Source of the DNA: Oxyruncus cristatus | Lineage: Eukaryota > Chordata > Aves > Passeriformes > Cotingidae | Assembly: GCA_013399855.1 (NCBI GenBank) | Contig: VXAY01006688.1 | Span: 1,168,826 to 1,232,825, forward strand | Reading direction: 5' to 3' | DNA length: 64,000 nt | Part shown: piece by piece, positions 10,891-22,050 of the stretch | Position numbering within the stretch: position 1 is the stretch's first letter | How the letters are laid out: every line of letters starts with the position of its first letter | Program-made: the position numbers and the translations under genes | The notes under the pieces: model-generated | What the model saw: only the letters and a program-made list of their open reading frames with translations | Databases searched by the model: none | Told to the model about the DNA's origin: nothing

Positions 10891-11038
10891 AGGAAGGAAG
10901 GAAAGGAAGGAAAGGAAGGAAAGGAAGGAAAGAAAGGAAAGGAAGGAAAGGAAGGAAAGGAAGGAAAGGAAGGAAGGAAGGAAGGAAGGAAGGAAGGAAG
11001 GAAGGAAGGAAGGAAGGAAGGAAGGAAGGAAGGAAAAG
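10891..11038. repeat. 148-bp homopurine GGAA/GGAAA microsatellite
   Basis: Every base from 10891 to 11038 on the plus strand is A or G. The left half alternates GGAA and GGAAA, giving a 9-bp higher-order unit with one GAAA variant near 10931. The right half, from 10968, is a clean run of about 17 GGAA units. The ORFs crossing it encode only KERKE and KEGRKEG low-complexity peptides and are artefacts of the repeat. Confidence 0.98.
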
Positions 11039-13534
11039 TTTCAAGGTTTTACAGAGACCAGCAGGTCAACATCAAAGGCTCAGCAAGTGTTCAAAGTAAA
11101 GGTAAGGCCTGTCCATGCCAGATGCAGGATATGGTGTGGGACTGACCATGCCTATGGAGTGACCTCTCTGGAACAACTTTGAAGTCTTACGCTTTGTTGT
11201 GTTACTCTTTCACACAATAAGGGTGCAGTAAGAATCACCCCTGCCATGGGCAATTGGCAATGCTTAATGTGCTCAGAGCTCCACAAAGACAGCAGAGCAT
11301 GAAAAGCTGGGATGAAGAAAAGGAAACCGTAAAGGAGAGAGGGAAGGAAAACCAAATCCTAGTTATTTTTACATACTTTGGAGTTTTTAATATTATGCCC
11401 ATTTTTGTGCTGATAATTTGTAGGCAAATGCAGGCGTACAATTGCAGCCCACAAGAGGGAAAAGAAGTCAGAAATATCAGCACCAGTCTTCATTTGTGGT
11501 CTTCAAACAAGTTTGATGCCTGTCAGTTAAGATCAGCAATGAATGCTGACCTGAATCCCCTCTCAAGCACCTTTTATATCTTATCTTTTAATTCTCATTC
11601 CTCTGAATTCTAAAATAGAATCAGAGCCTTATATCTCTGAATGTGGCATCTTCTGTAGCAATTGATTCAGTGGTTTAGTTCTGCTGTTACAGTGCAACGT
11701 GAACAAATGTGGGTATGTGCTAAAGCATTCAGCACAAGGACCTTTCGGCAGGCTCACTCATAAGTGTCTACCCTGAAGGTTATATGGTTTGTTTGTTTGC
11801 ACCTTCTCCTGTAATACCTCCAGTAGTCACTGTCATGGAGAGGATGTTTCAGTTAAATGTATGTTCCCCTGAATTAGCAAGTAAATTTCTAGGCACTAGG
11901 AAATGTTTGATGAGCTGTCAGTCATCACCACAGCCCTAATAAATGACAGTAGCAAAAAAAAAACACAACAGATAAACTGCACAGCCAAAGACCCTGGAGT
12001 ATTTTAGAAGTGAGTTGAGAGCCTACAGGGCCAGATCCTCCTCTCTTCTTTACATTTACACAGCAAACCACATCCTGTCATTGAGAACCTGGTGAAAGCG
12101 AAAGTTCGCCCAGCAGAAGAGCCCCTGTGCAACCATTAACAGCTCTGAGCAGGGAACTGATCCAGCTCCTGCCTTAGAGGGAGCAGGGATAAATACAGTC
12201 CTCTCAGGAGCATGAAACAGGTTACAAGTTGCTACCTTGAGGGCGAAGCTGCCTTCAGTTAGGATAGCTTGAACGTGGGAGATGACAAGAAATGCTTTTT
12301 TTGTGATACTTGGCACAACAGAAATACTTTTTTGATACTTGGAACCCATCACCAGCAGGGAGTAATGTGAAAACAGCAATGTAAACCACAGGCAAAGGAA
12401 TTCATCCTCAAGTGGTATAAACCCATAGGGTTGAGAGAACCCAGCTAACTGATGCTTTGGGGGTACCTGGGGCTTTTATTTCATTTTACCAAAAAATTAA
12501 TAACTAATTATCACATAGCTTAGTGAGGACATTTTTCTGCCTTCCTCTTACAGCAAATCTGACCTGGACTACATACAAAGGGTTTGTATACAGCGGAAAC
12601 AAAGCTAAATTACAGATGTGAATTTCAAGTAGATTAGTTAAAGGACATTTAATACTTACATGGAAGGTTTCATTCCCAAATAAAGTAACTGTAACTTGTT
12701 CTAGGAATGAATCAAGCAAACCAAAGGGTCCTTTATGTCTAGATAAAAGCATCCACTCATGGGTTTAATAGGTATGACCTGAAACACTTTAAATTCACAT
12801 TTTAGTTATTTCACTCTATCTTCCATGCAGATAAGCCCAAGCAATACCGCTTTAACTGAGGTTTTGTCTCAGGTGCCAGCTTAACCTCTGCAGCCACTCC
12901 TAAACTGAAATATGGATGTCTATACAAGGCTTTGCATTAGCTTTCCTAAATTGATTTGCAAAATAAACCTAATTCAGGTTCTGTGTAGAGATAAGGCCTA
13001 AATAGTTGAAAGAATGGGATTTATAGATAAATGAGAGGGGATGCCATAAAAGCTCAATTGATTTCTGGCTGTGCTTCTGTTCAAAATCCCATTTTCTCCT
13101 AGTCTGCTGCCTCTGTTGAAGACTGTTGGATCCCTCTTCTTTTTCTTTAAAACTTCAGCTGAGTTTCAACTTGCTTCATTAGACTGACAATGAAGACTTA
13201 ATCCCTCTTGGAATCTGCAAGATGTGAAAGACTGTGAGTTAGCCAGGTTTGATGGGACTCTGATTGGGAAAACTGCAACTGCTCTTTGCTGGTACAGGTT
13301 GTTCCTATTCATCAGAGCCATCCCCACCTTCAGCCATGACTCTGCAGAGCCAAGGCCACTTAAAACAGGGTGGTGGTGGATGAGGCAATAAAATCCTTCC
13401 CTTTGCATAGAATCCAATCTCATTTCATCAGCTGGTTAGATGCAGACTTCTATATGGCCACATTGGACTCCATGTTTTGCATGCTCTGTGGTGTTCAGAA
13501 AAACACTCCAGCTTGACACCACAGGCTTTTTGTT
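11039..13534. other. Unique non-coding stretch
   Basis: No transposon, RNA gene or convincing coding frame is recognised. Open frames peak at about 119 codons (11254-11613) without family features. A short A run occurs near 11955. Confidence 0.6.
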
Positions 13535-13654
13535 TCTTGGATGGGACTTTGAGCAACCTGTTCTAGAGGAAGGTGTCCCTGCCTATGGCAGTAGAGTTGG
13601 AACTAGATGATTTTTAAGGACCCTTCCAACCCAAACCATTCTATGATTATATGA
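13535..13654 (+). mobile_element. CR1 LINE, 3-prime end
   Basis: Classic bird CR1 3-prime UTR in order: CTTGGATGGGACTTTGAGC, AACCTGTTCTAGAGGAAGG, TGTCCCTGCCTATGGCAG, GTTGGAACTAGATGAT, CCCTTCCAACCCAAACC, then the terminal ATTCTATG and ATTATATG octamers. About 120 bp remains, so it is strongly 5-prime truncated. Divergence from the usual words is modest. Confidence 0.95.
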
Positions 13655-15914
13655 AAATCAGTAGAATAAAAACACAAGTAAAAACTAATCTGATCCCATT
13701 CAGACATTTGGTCACGCTTCCTCATTGTGAATGACCCCACAGCTGTTAAAGCGTTTAGAAAAGCTACCGACTAATGACAGTGACAAACACGTTCTAAGAG
13801 AACATAACTTGCAATCAACTAAGGCAAATATTTACACACGCCATTATCACTTCCTGGTGGGATTACTGTAATCCATTATTTGCAGGTCTTCATGCTACCG
13901 TACTTCCTTTAGGGATTTGAATTTTTGCAGAACTGTGGCTCCAAAATGCTCATCCCAGCCAAGATTCATTACTCACGTTACAGGGAAAGCTCCACTGACT
14001 TCCTCTGCAGCACAGAACTGACTTTAAAGACTTTTTTGCTTATACGCAGAACCAAATGGTGATTAATCCATCACGCCTATAGTGCAAAACTGGCTTGGAT
14101 CTGAATTCCAGAGGTATGCCATAAAGTTCTGTCATTTTGCATAGGGTTTACTCACAATCTAAACATGTTAAGGACCAAAATAAATGTTGTTAACACAAAA
14201 ATTACTTCACTAGCTATGGCTGCAGAAAGTGTCCAGAGCCTTTTAAAAGGACTTGATTAACTGAGAAGTAATTACATTCTGAAAAATCGTAATTTCACAT
14301 TTGTGGCACTCAGAGACCAGCCTCCATTCCCTTTTGCTTTAGTGCAGACAAATGCTAACCCCATAAGTTTCCACGGATGTCAGGGGTTGCTGCTCAGCAT
14401 TCTGTGAGATCACGCTGCTCCCTGAGCTGCAGCTGAGTGCAATTCCAGAGCCAAGAGGCTTTGAGTCACAGCCACTCAGCACACGGTAGCAGGAGTTTCA
14501 AGACATTGCCACCAGCTTTTCTTATTCCTCAGCCACAAACTACTGCCTCTGCCCCAAAGCTGAAGTCTGGATCACAGGAGGGGTGTTCAGCCTGAAGGAC
14601 AGAGCGAAGCTGGTCTTACACAGGCACTGAACGCTGCACTGCAGACGCTGAGCCAGAGGCTCCAGAGCTGCCTCCTGCCAGTGCTGAGCTGAGGCTGGTA
14701 ATCCTGAGACAGGAGTCAGCAGAGAGCTGCAAGTGGGAGATGCTTTAATTTTTGCAGTGAACTTCATCAGGGCTTTGTCTGTCAGCACCTTGAATTTTGC
14801 AAACCTCAGCACACAGAAATAGCTGATGTTGGGCAAGACAGCCCTGATCTTTCATCCTCCTCCGCAGAGGCCCACCAAGCACCACCGTACCACCTCCCAG
14901 AAGAAGCTTTGACAAGGCACATTACAAGCTACACAGGGAGGGCTTAATTTCCAGGAAACCTCCAGAGACAAATATGAGGCTGTCATCATCTCAGTGCTAA
15001 GCAGATGACTCCAAACACCTTAAAAAGAAGATACTATTTCTGCAATAGTGGCAGGGGGATAATAGCATAAAGAGATCACCTTTAAACTGTAAAACATAGA
15101 TGACAAACAACAATTTTTGGAATATCTTCACTGACATTAGCTAAAGTGGGATGAAAACAACATCACTCATTATAATGAATTTTGACTGACAGTCCCAAAC
15201 CCCATCACTCCTGAAGAACACACAGTTTTGAGGCCGAGTAATCATTAGAGCACAACAATGTGATAAACAAAGCTCTTTAGTGCAGTCGCTGCTGCCAGCT
15301 CTGCACTGCAGAGCAGTTTTACATGGAGTGTGGGTTTTAGGGTAAAACTGAGTCCTTCCAACAACTTTATTCCTCTGAAAGTTGTGGCTCTTTATACAAG
15401 CACATCTGAGCAGAAGACATCACGTACTCCAGTCCAGTCCAAAGGGTGGTACAAACCCTCCCAAGAGTCATTGAATATCAGAGACCTCACCACTGTCTGC
15501 TCCACAGGCACGATGCCATTCTTTGACCCAATCTTGGGAAGATGTTTAATAGCATGTTCATTTAACAAACATTTAATTAAACTCCCTTCCAAGCTCTCAG
15601 CCACTGATACTTCTTTTCTCCTGGAAGACGTTGGCAGAACAAATGGTGTGTGTCCAAGGCAGTCGAATGGGACAGCAATGGGCTTAAAACTGGTAAGACC
15701 CTAACTAATTTGCAAGCAGTAGTGATGTTCTGAAGTTTTTCAAAGTCTAGCTCAAGTCTGTGTCTTTCTTCAAAAGAAGAAAACGGAGGCAGACCAAAAT
15801 GCTCAAGGGCTAATGTTACTTAGAAAGAAAGATGGAGCTGTAATCAAGCTGACTTCAGCAGCATGGAGAGCTGCATCACTGCTTTTGTTTTCCACATAGA
15901 CAGAAAAGGTTAGA
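13655..15914. other. Unique non-coding stretch
   Basis: No repeat family or coding region is recognised. A somewhat GC-richer part at about 14390-14720 carries a 98-codon minus-strand open frame without recognisable features. The interval ends at a strong hairpin. Confidence 0.6.
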
Positions 15915-15942
15915 TTTCTAGCTACTAATCAGTAGCTAGAAA
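15915..15942. repeat. Perfect 12-bp inverted repeat with 4-nt loop
   Basis: The arm TTTCTAGCTACT (15915-15926) is followed by AATC and its exact reverse complement AGTAGCTAGAAA (15931-15942). The hairpin could form in single-stranded DNA or RNA. It is too short for a typical animal microRNA precursor and is not followed by a T tract that would suggest a terminator. Confidence 0.9.
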
Positions 15943-18900
15943 GCAGCCTCAGGATTTGGTCTTGGCATCATTTCTGGAAAAGGTTAAGAAGTCAAAGTTT
16001 ATTATTGTGACATTCTCAAATAATTAACTTATGAATGAGACAAGATTTTTTATCAGGTGTAAACTTAAAAGGCATCTTCTTGTACACTCAGCAATCTGGA
16101 GTCATAGAAAAGTCTGGGAAATAGTTTCCACTGATTTGGTGTATTAAAACTGAGACCACAAGAAAATGAGGAAAGGGAGAGAGGCAAGATCTCTCCTGAT
16201 ACCTGAAGAAATAACAGAGCAGTGGAAGCTGTGAAAGATAAATCTCTCTCCAGAAGGTGGAGACAGTTTGCAGATGTCCATTTCCTTGAAGAAGGCAATG
16301 GGACAGGCGCTGGGGAGAAATGATTCCTCTTCAAAGGCCAAAATTGCTCAATAACTCTTCAAATCTCTCACCCCAAGGGAGGGCAACTTTGGTTCATGTT
16401 TAGATGAGCTAAGTAAGTAGCCCAAGATGGAGAAAGGTCATCAGACATGGTGGCAGGTCTTAGCTCAGACAGCAGCAAAGAAACCAGTGGCTGTAAGAGG
16501 GATTTGGTATGAGAGACAAGCTGCATTGCTGTATATTGTTGCTTTGAGTCCTTTTCGAAACCCTAAAAGCTCCCTCTGCATTTCTAGGAGCAATTTGGAA
16601 GTGTAACTCTGACCATACTGCTATCTAGTATTTCATCAAAGGTAGGATTTCCTCTGTGTTTCAATAGTATAGCTTGAAATTTGGGCTATTTTAGCAACTT
16701 CTGTGTGCAGTCCTGCTGAGTACTCAGTCCTGTTGTGTACTGCACTCACCTAAAAGCAGAATTCAGCTGCTGGGCTTGGAGTAAATAAGATTTGAATTTG
16801 TCTCCGTAAGCCTCTTCACCCACAACTATCTGGCACAACGATGACAAGGAGGTCCTTAATCATTACTTCTGGTTGCTGTCATTGCTGTAGTCAGTGACTC
16901 AAATTTTCTCCTAGGTGAAACCTGACAGCAAAGCAAGTTGGAGAATGATTTTTGTGTGGAAAACAGTAGGGGGGCACAGAGTAAGGTTGTGTATCACATA
17001 ACATTAAATCATCTCCTGGTGGCAGACAGTGACTCTGTCTCATGTAATAACAGTCCATTTGGTCTTAAATCTCAATGAAGCAGTCAGCTGTGCTGACAGA
17101 AAAAAACAGAAAACCAAGAGGGCAGGTGGGGCAAAGCAAAAGTTCCTCTGACGGCCTGAAAATTAAGCCCATGTTTCATGAAGGCAACACTAACAGTTAA
17201 TGCACAAGCATCGTTTCCTTCTCCCTGTTGCTCTTGACCTGGTAGCCAAAAAACACAGCGCACATGTGGTGAATTTGATCCCTAGATAACTGCACTCAGT
17301 AGAATTGTAACAGTGCATTAGCATGAAAAATAACATACTGCACAGCTGCGCGAAAGTGGATCTGGTGCTTGTCACATACATTTTAATAGAAGATGCCTAG
17401 AAGGTGATCTCAGAACAAACATGTCACAAAGCAAAAGACAGAAAGGAGAAAAAACACCCTCAAATCTCTGTATGTTCTTAAAGGGGTTTTGACATACAAA
17501 GTGTAGGTTTACAAGAGTTGAAATAAAATTGTTTCAAGCTAGAAATCTCTGTAATCTTTTTTATACAGTGAACCTCAGGCACCAAGGGCTTTGGCAGATG
17601 GGCTCCGGTGAATCTTGCTGGGATGATGCAAGAGAAGCGTCCTGCTGGCACCCCATCCCTTCCCTCTACCAGCTGATGGAGGGAAATGTGGGTCAGTGCC
17701 TTGGCCACCTACCTCACAGTCTGGTATTGTGGTCTGAGTTCACCTTTGTCAGGGCACTGGGGGCAGGAGGAGGGAGAAGATGCTCCCTTCTGCAGACTTG
17801 GCTCCCAGGCAACACAACCTCCCTAAGGCAGGTGTGGATGGCTGAGGTGGCAACAACTTACATCCCTGCAAGGTTCACCAAAGATTATTAATACCCTTAG
17901 AGAAACAAACCCACTGCACTACCTTGGTTTGCAACAGATTTAGGCAGCAACCTTAAATATGAAGCATTTTCTGTGAGTCCCTAATCACAGCCAACTATGT
18001 ACGAGTTTTTATTTAAAATTCTTACAGAGCGATGCCTCCCTTGTAAAAGACAGAGGGATGATAGTCACATGTAAATAATAAATATTGCCATGGCTCCTGA
18101 TATTTGTAAGGTTCCAAACCTAACCTCCTTCAAGGTCTTCCCAGCGAATATTTTAGAATTGTATCTTCCCTGCAAAACTTTGCATTCCTGAACTGTTTAT
18201 TGTCCATGTGCTGATAACCTTGACAGTCCATTTTTACAAGGTCTCAGCTAAAACTTTGTGGAAGGTCAGTGATCTGTGTGAGCTTTACAAAACCGTTGTA
18301 TTCCACAGTCATCCATTTTCCAGTATAACAAATCACTGACTTTTTAAAAATCCCTTGTCATTAGCATTTTGGCATGTTTCACTTCAAGAAGAAGACAAGC
18401 CAAGAAAACTCAGTTATGATGTTATTAAGCTAGACAGAGGGCACCTGAGGATTTCAGCTCCTCTGCAGTATAAGGCGGGAGCTTTCTTTTATTGAATGCC
18501 ATTAGTATATTAGGATGAATACCTCTGCATCCTAGAAAGCTCCCTTATCTACCAGACTATTGGGTAAAACAAAGGCTCTGGCAACTGTAACCCAAGCCCC
18601 AGTAAATATTTCACATGGGTAGAAAACTAAGTGTAAATGACAGATTTAGCTCAGGGGAGTTATGGTCAGGCCTGAACTGCACTGACAGAGCTCTGCTGGG
18701 AAGCCTGAATGCTGCCTGCATACAGCCAATATAATCAGCCCTGTGACCTTCTCAGTTCCTAGCCTTTGACAAGGGGAAGAAAGTACTGCATGAAAAGCAA
18801 ATCTCTAAAAGCAAAACCCAGTACTCGTCCTCAGGTCCATGCGACCAGATACTTCTATTTGGTGGGATAACAGCCACCCCAGACGGTTTCTCTCAGGGAT

Positions 18901-21148
18901 ACGCACTCAGACACTGGGGTGATGGGTGATCTCTTAAAAAAACCCCAAAAAAACAAAAAAACAAAACAGCAATAGCCCCAAGTCAGAGGTCATTTAGCCC
19001 ACTTTATGGCTGCCCAAAAGACCCTGATCATCTCCCCTTGCTCAGGGAGATGGAGGGGAAAGGAACTTCTCACAAGAGTCAAGGCTCCCTTGCAGAGGGC
19101 AGGAGGGGCACATGCCAAACTTTTCTTATTTCCAAAAGGGAGATGCTACAGCTGCCATTATTCCCACGAGAAGAGCAACAAGACCTCTGGAGCAGTGTTT
19201 GCAAGGGTGGCTGAGGAAACAGCAAGAGAGGACGTGGGGGAAGGAAGGAGGCAGCGTCCCCTGACTGTACCCACAGTTTTCCCCCTTTGAGGAGGTCTAG
19301 TCCCCCCTCAGACTGTCAACACGATTAGGGCTGTCAAGATGGCTGCATGAGAGCCAGAGGCGCTGAGTAGTGTGTGAGTCCTGCCAAACCTTTGCCCCTT
19401 TGGGGCACAAAGCCTCTGAAAGCTGGGCTGAGCCCACACATCACAGTAGAAAGGCCCCACCCTGTGTGAAGAGGAACTGGGCAGCCCTGGGGAGGATTTC
19501 ACTCTTTGGATTTTCATAAGGGGTTTAGAATAAAAGCCTACGCTTTTCAAAACGCTCCAGGAGCTGAAACTGGGTTGGGGCTGGCTGGCACTCATGGCCT
19601 TGGATAGCCTACACTAGGAGAGCTGGTTCTGTCCATGCTGCCGGTGAAGTGGGAGAATGAAAGGTGAGAAGACAGTGAGTCCATCACATTCCAGCAAAAC
19701 TATGTCAAAATCAAAGCTTCTCTGCAAGGCTGTTCCGATTCACTGAGTCAGCAAATTCCACCAGAAAAGCACCATTGTCATAGGTTTTCTGTGTTTTCTT
19801 CTGACCCGGCCAGTGCTGAGCTCCCTCACCCAAGACAAAAGTCCCACGCGGACATTAGAATCAGGAATATAGTGCAGAAAAGGCAATCAGTAGACCGTGT
19901 GGGAAGAAGAGGGCATATGCAAAGAGTTGTCAAAGAGAACACAAGAATGGTACTGCTGGAAAATCAGACTAGTGCAAGCCTTGCTCCTGGTTCACATACT
20001 CATTGCTTCCTTACACATGGTGCACAGCCGATGCCAGCAACCACCCAAAAGTTGCCCAAGTGAGCAAAATTCATTATTAAATGAACAGCAAACTTTTATT
20101 CCATGTACGGCCACGAGCATGGCTGTGCAGGGGACCCTGCACTATGCTGCACAACTGAAGCATGGGAGCCTCTCTGAGAGCAGGAGGACCAATCCCCCTT
20201 GCCCCTGAGGAAACTCACAGAGCACAAATCTGTGGGGCAGATCCCCCTGGCAACTTGGAGTCTTCCTGCAATCATAAACAAGATCTTTTAGCCACCAGAA
20301 ATGAACCTCAACTACTTCAAAGCAACAGTTATTTTATAAGCTAAAGCCTTTGTGTGATTGCCTTGTCCCCCTTTCATTTAAATGTAAGGGTTTTGAGAAG
20401 GCAGCCCGGGAATCCTCGCTAGATGAGTGTGTGATAATCAGTATGCTGGGATTGAGCTCATTTAGAAGTCAGGGGTGATTTGAAAATCAAGCTTCACAAT
20501 AAGCAATAGCACTGATGAAAGACAAGGTGTGGGAGAAGGGGACGGATCTGTGTTTGCTGAACACGCTCAGCAAGTCCAGGTCTAGCTTTCTGCACAAAGT
20601 GGGACAAATCCCTGTGCTGTACATGCACTTTTGGGAATGTGCCATCCCACCAAACCAACACCTGAAGCCCAGCTCCGCAGACCTTTCTCAGGCACGGAAT
20701 TCCTCACAGCTCAGCATCACGCAGACTGATGGGCAAAATATTGCAGAAGCAGCTCATGCAGTATTAGGTGGCATCTACAGTGGCTATCATGTAGCTGAGT
20801 AACAAATTTTTTAATTTCAGAACGGATGCAGAAACTATTTGCTTCTGGAAAACCCAGACTCATATCCAGGTGTGGGACATCAAATCGACTTCAAGAGAAG
20901 GATCATGCCCTTCTGACCATCTATCCCCATCATAAACTGTGTGAGCAGGCAGGCCCAGCCCCGAGGAGATGTTGGTTTTTGCAGTTCTTCCTCCCATCAG
21001 TGACCATAGCCCCATCTCTACACGCAGGGGCCAGCCGCCCAGCTGCAGGCAGCACAGACAGCATCAGCCTTTGCTGCAGTGGGCTGTTACTGCATCCAGT
21101 GCAGAGCTCACCGAAGTTATTTCACAAAATCTCATTAAGCTCAGCTCA
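15943..21148. other. Unique non-coding stretch
   Basis: About 5.2 kb without a recognised gene or interspersed repeat. An A-rich, C-interrupted simple sequence lies at about 18935-18968. Open frames reach at most about 120 codons (17529-17891, plus strand) and look random. No CpG island or RNA gene is seen. Confidence 0.55.
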
Positions 21149-21187
21149 GCTTATTTTACAAACGAGGAACTGACTGCAGAGACCTTC
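21149..21187 (-). mobile_element. Possible MIR SINE fragment
   Basis: TTATTTTACAAACGAGGAA followed by CTGACTGCAGAGA resembles the reverse complement of the conserved MIR 3-prime part (ATTTTACAGATGAGGAAACTGAGGC then TCAGAGAGG, read in pieces). MIR elements are old tRNA-derived SINEs found across amniotes. The match is short and could be coincidental. Confidence 0.4.
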
Positions 21188-21614
21188 AGATCCCTCAGAT
21201 AGCATAAATCAGCCCCTGACTCAAACAAGCTGGAGCTCTGGCTCCCAGATTTTTATGAGGTTAAATACAAAAGGCAGTGGAGCCAGAGTGGGTATTGGGT
21301 GAAGGATACCCTGGTACCATTGCCTTGCAAAAGCTGAGACTGGCAAGCTGCTGCTGACTACCAGGCTGCTCACCAATGTGACCATGCAGATTGACACATC
21401 TGCTGGGACCAACAGCAGCTCTGCTGAGCCCAAGGAATTTACATGGACATTGCTCTTCAGTGGCCTGACCAACCCACAGGTTATCAGACAGCTCCCCCAG
21501 CCCCCGGTGTGGTCCCCGCTTCTGTGGTGCTCAGATAATACTTTCTTGCCACAGCCAGAAATAGTTTCATTTAATTAAATGTAATTGCAAAAATTTCTAT
21601 GACAAAATAGACAA

Positions 21615-21642
21615 TAAGCACAAGACAACAAGCACAAGACAA
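21615..21642. repeat. Perfect 14-bp tandem duplication
   Basis: AAGCACAAGACAAC occurs twice back to back (21615-21628 and 21629-21642). It looks like a recent replication-slippage duplication in otherwise unique sequence. Confidence 0.95.
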
Positions 21643-22034
21643 CATGCATCTCCACAGTTAACTGTCACTCCAGCTGCTTCTCACTCATGGTAGTTTAAAT
21701 TGGGGCTGCATTTTAAAGCTATTCTGTAATTAGTTATAAATTTGACAGTGACCCAGAAAAATGCAGAAGTTAATCTCTTCTCTTAGAATGTGGGAGGGGG
21801 GTATCAAGATCTGGGATTTTCATGTGTTCTTTTTTTTCTTGTCACCTTAATTCATTCAAAAGTGATAGCTTTAAAGCACAGTGATGAAAAAGTTATGCCG
21901 TTCTGGTGTCTTCTAAAATAAATTTCACATGAAATACAGTATGTGTTAAAGGCATTTGGATTCCCAGGGAATGTGGGTATACATTTCACTTGTCCTGTTA
22001 CAACTTCCTATGAATTTATTCAGCTGGCTTCAAT

Positions 22035-22050
22035 AAAAAAAAAAAAAAAA
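22035..22050. repeat. Poly-A run (16 A)
   Basis: Sixteen consecutive A residues follow CAAT, with GGAAAAA after. No SINE or processed pseudogene body is recognised upstream, so I treat it as simple sequence. Confidence 0.9.

Noticed and set aside
10853..11182. Plus-strand ORFs encoding KERKE and KEGRKEG repeats
   Set aside because: Entirely produced by the GGAA/GGAAA microsatellite, with no independent coding sign.
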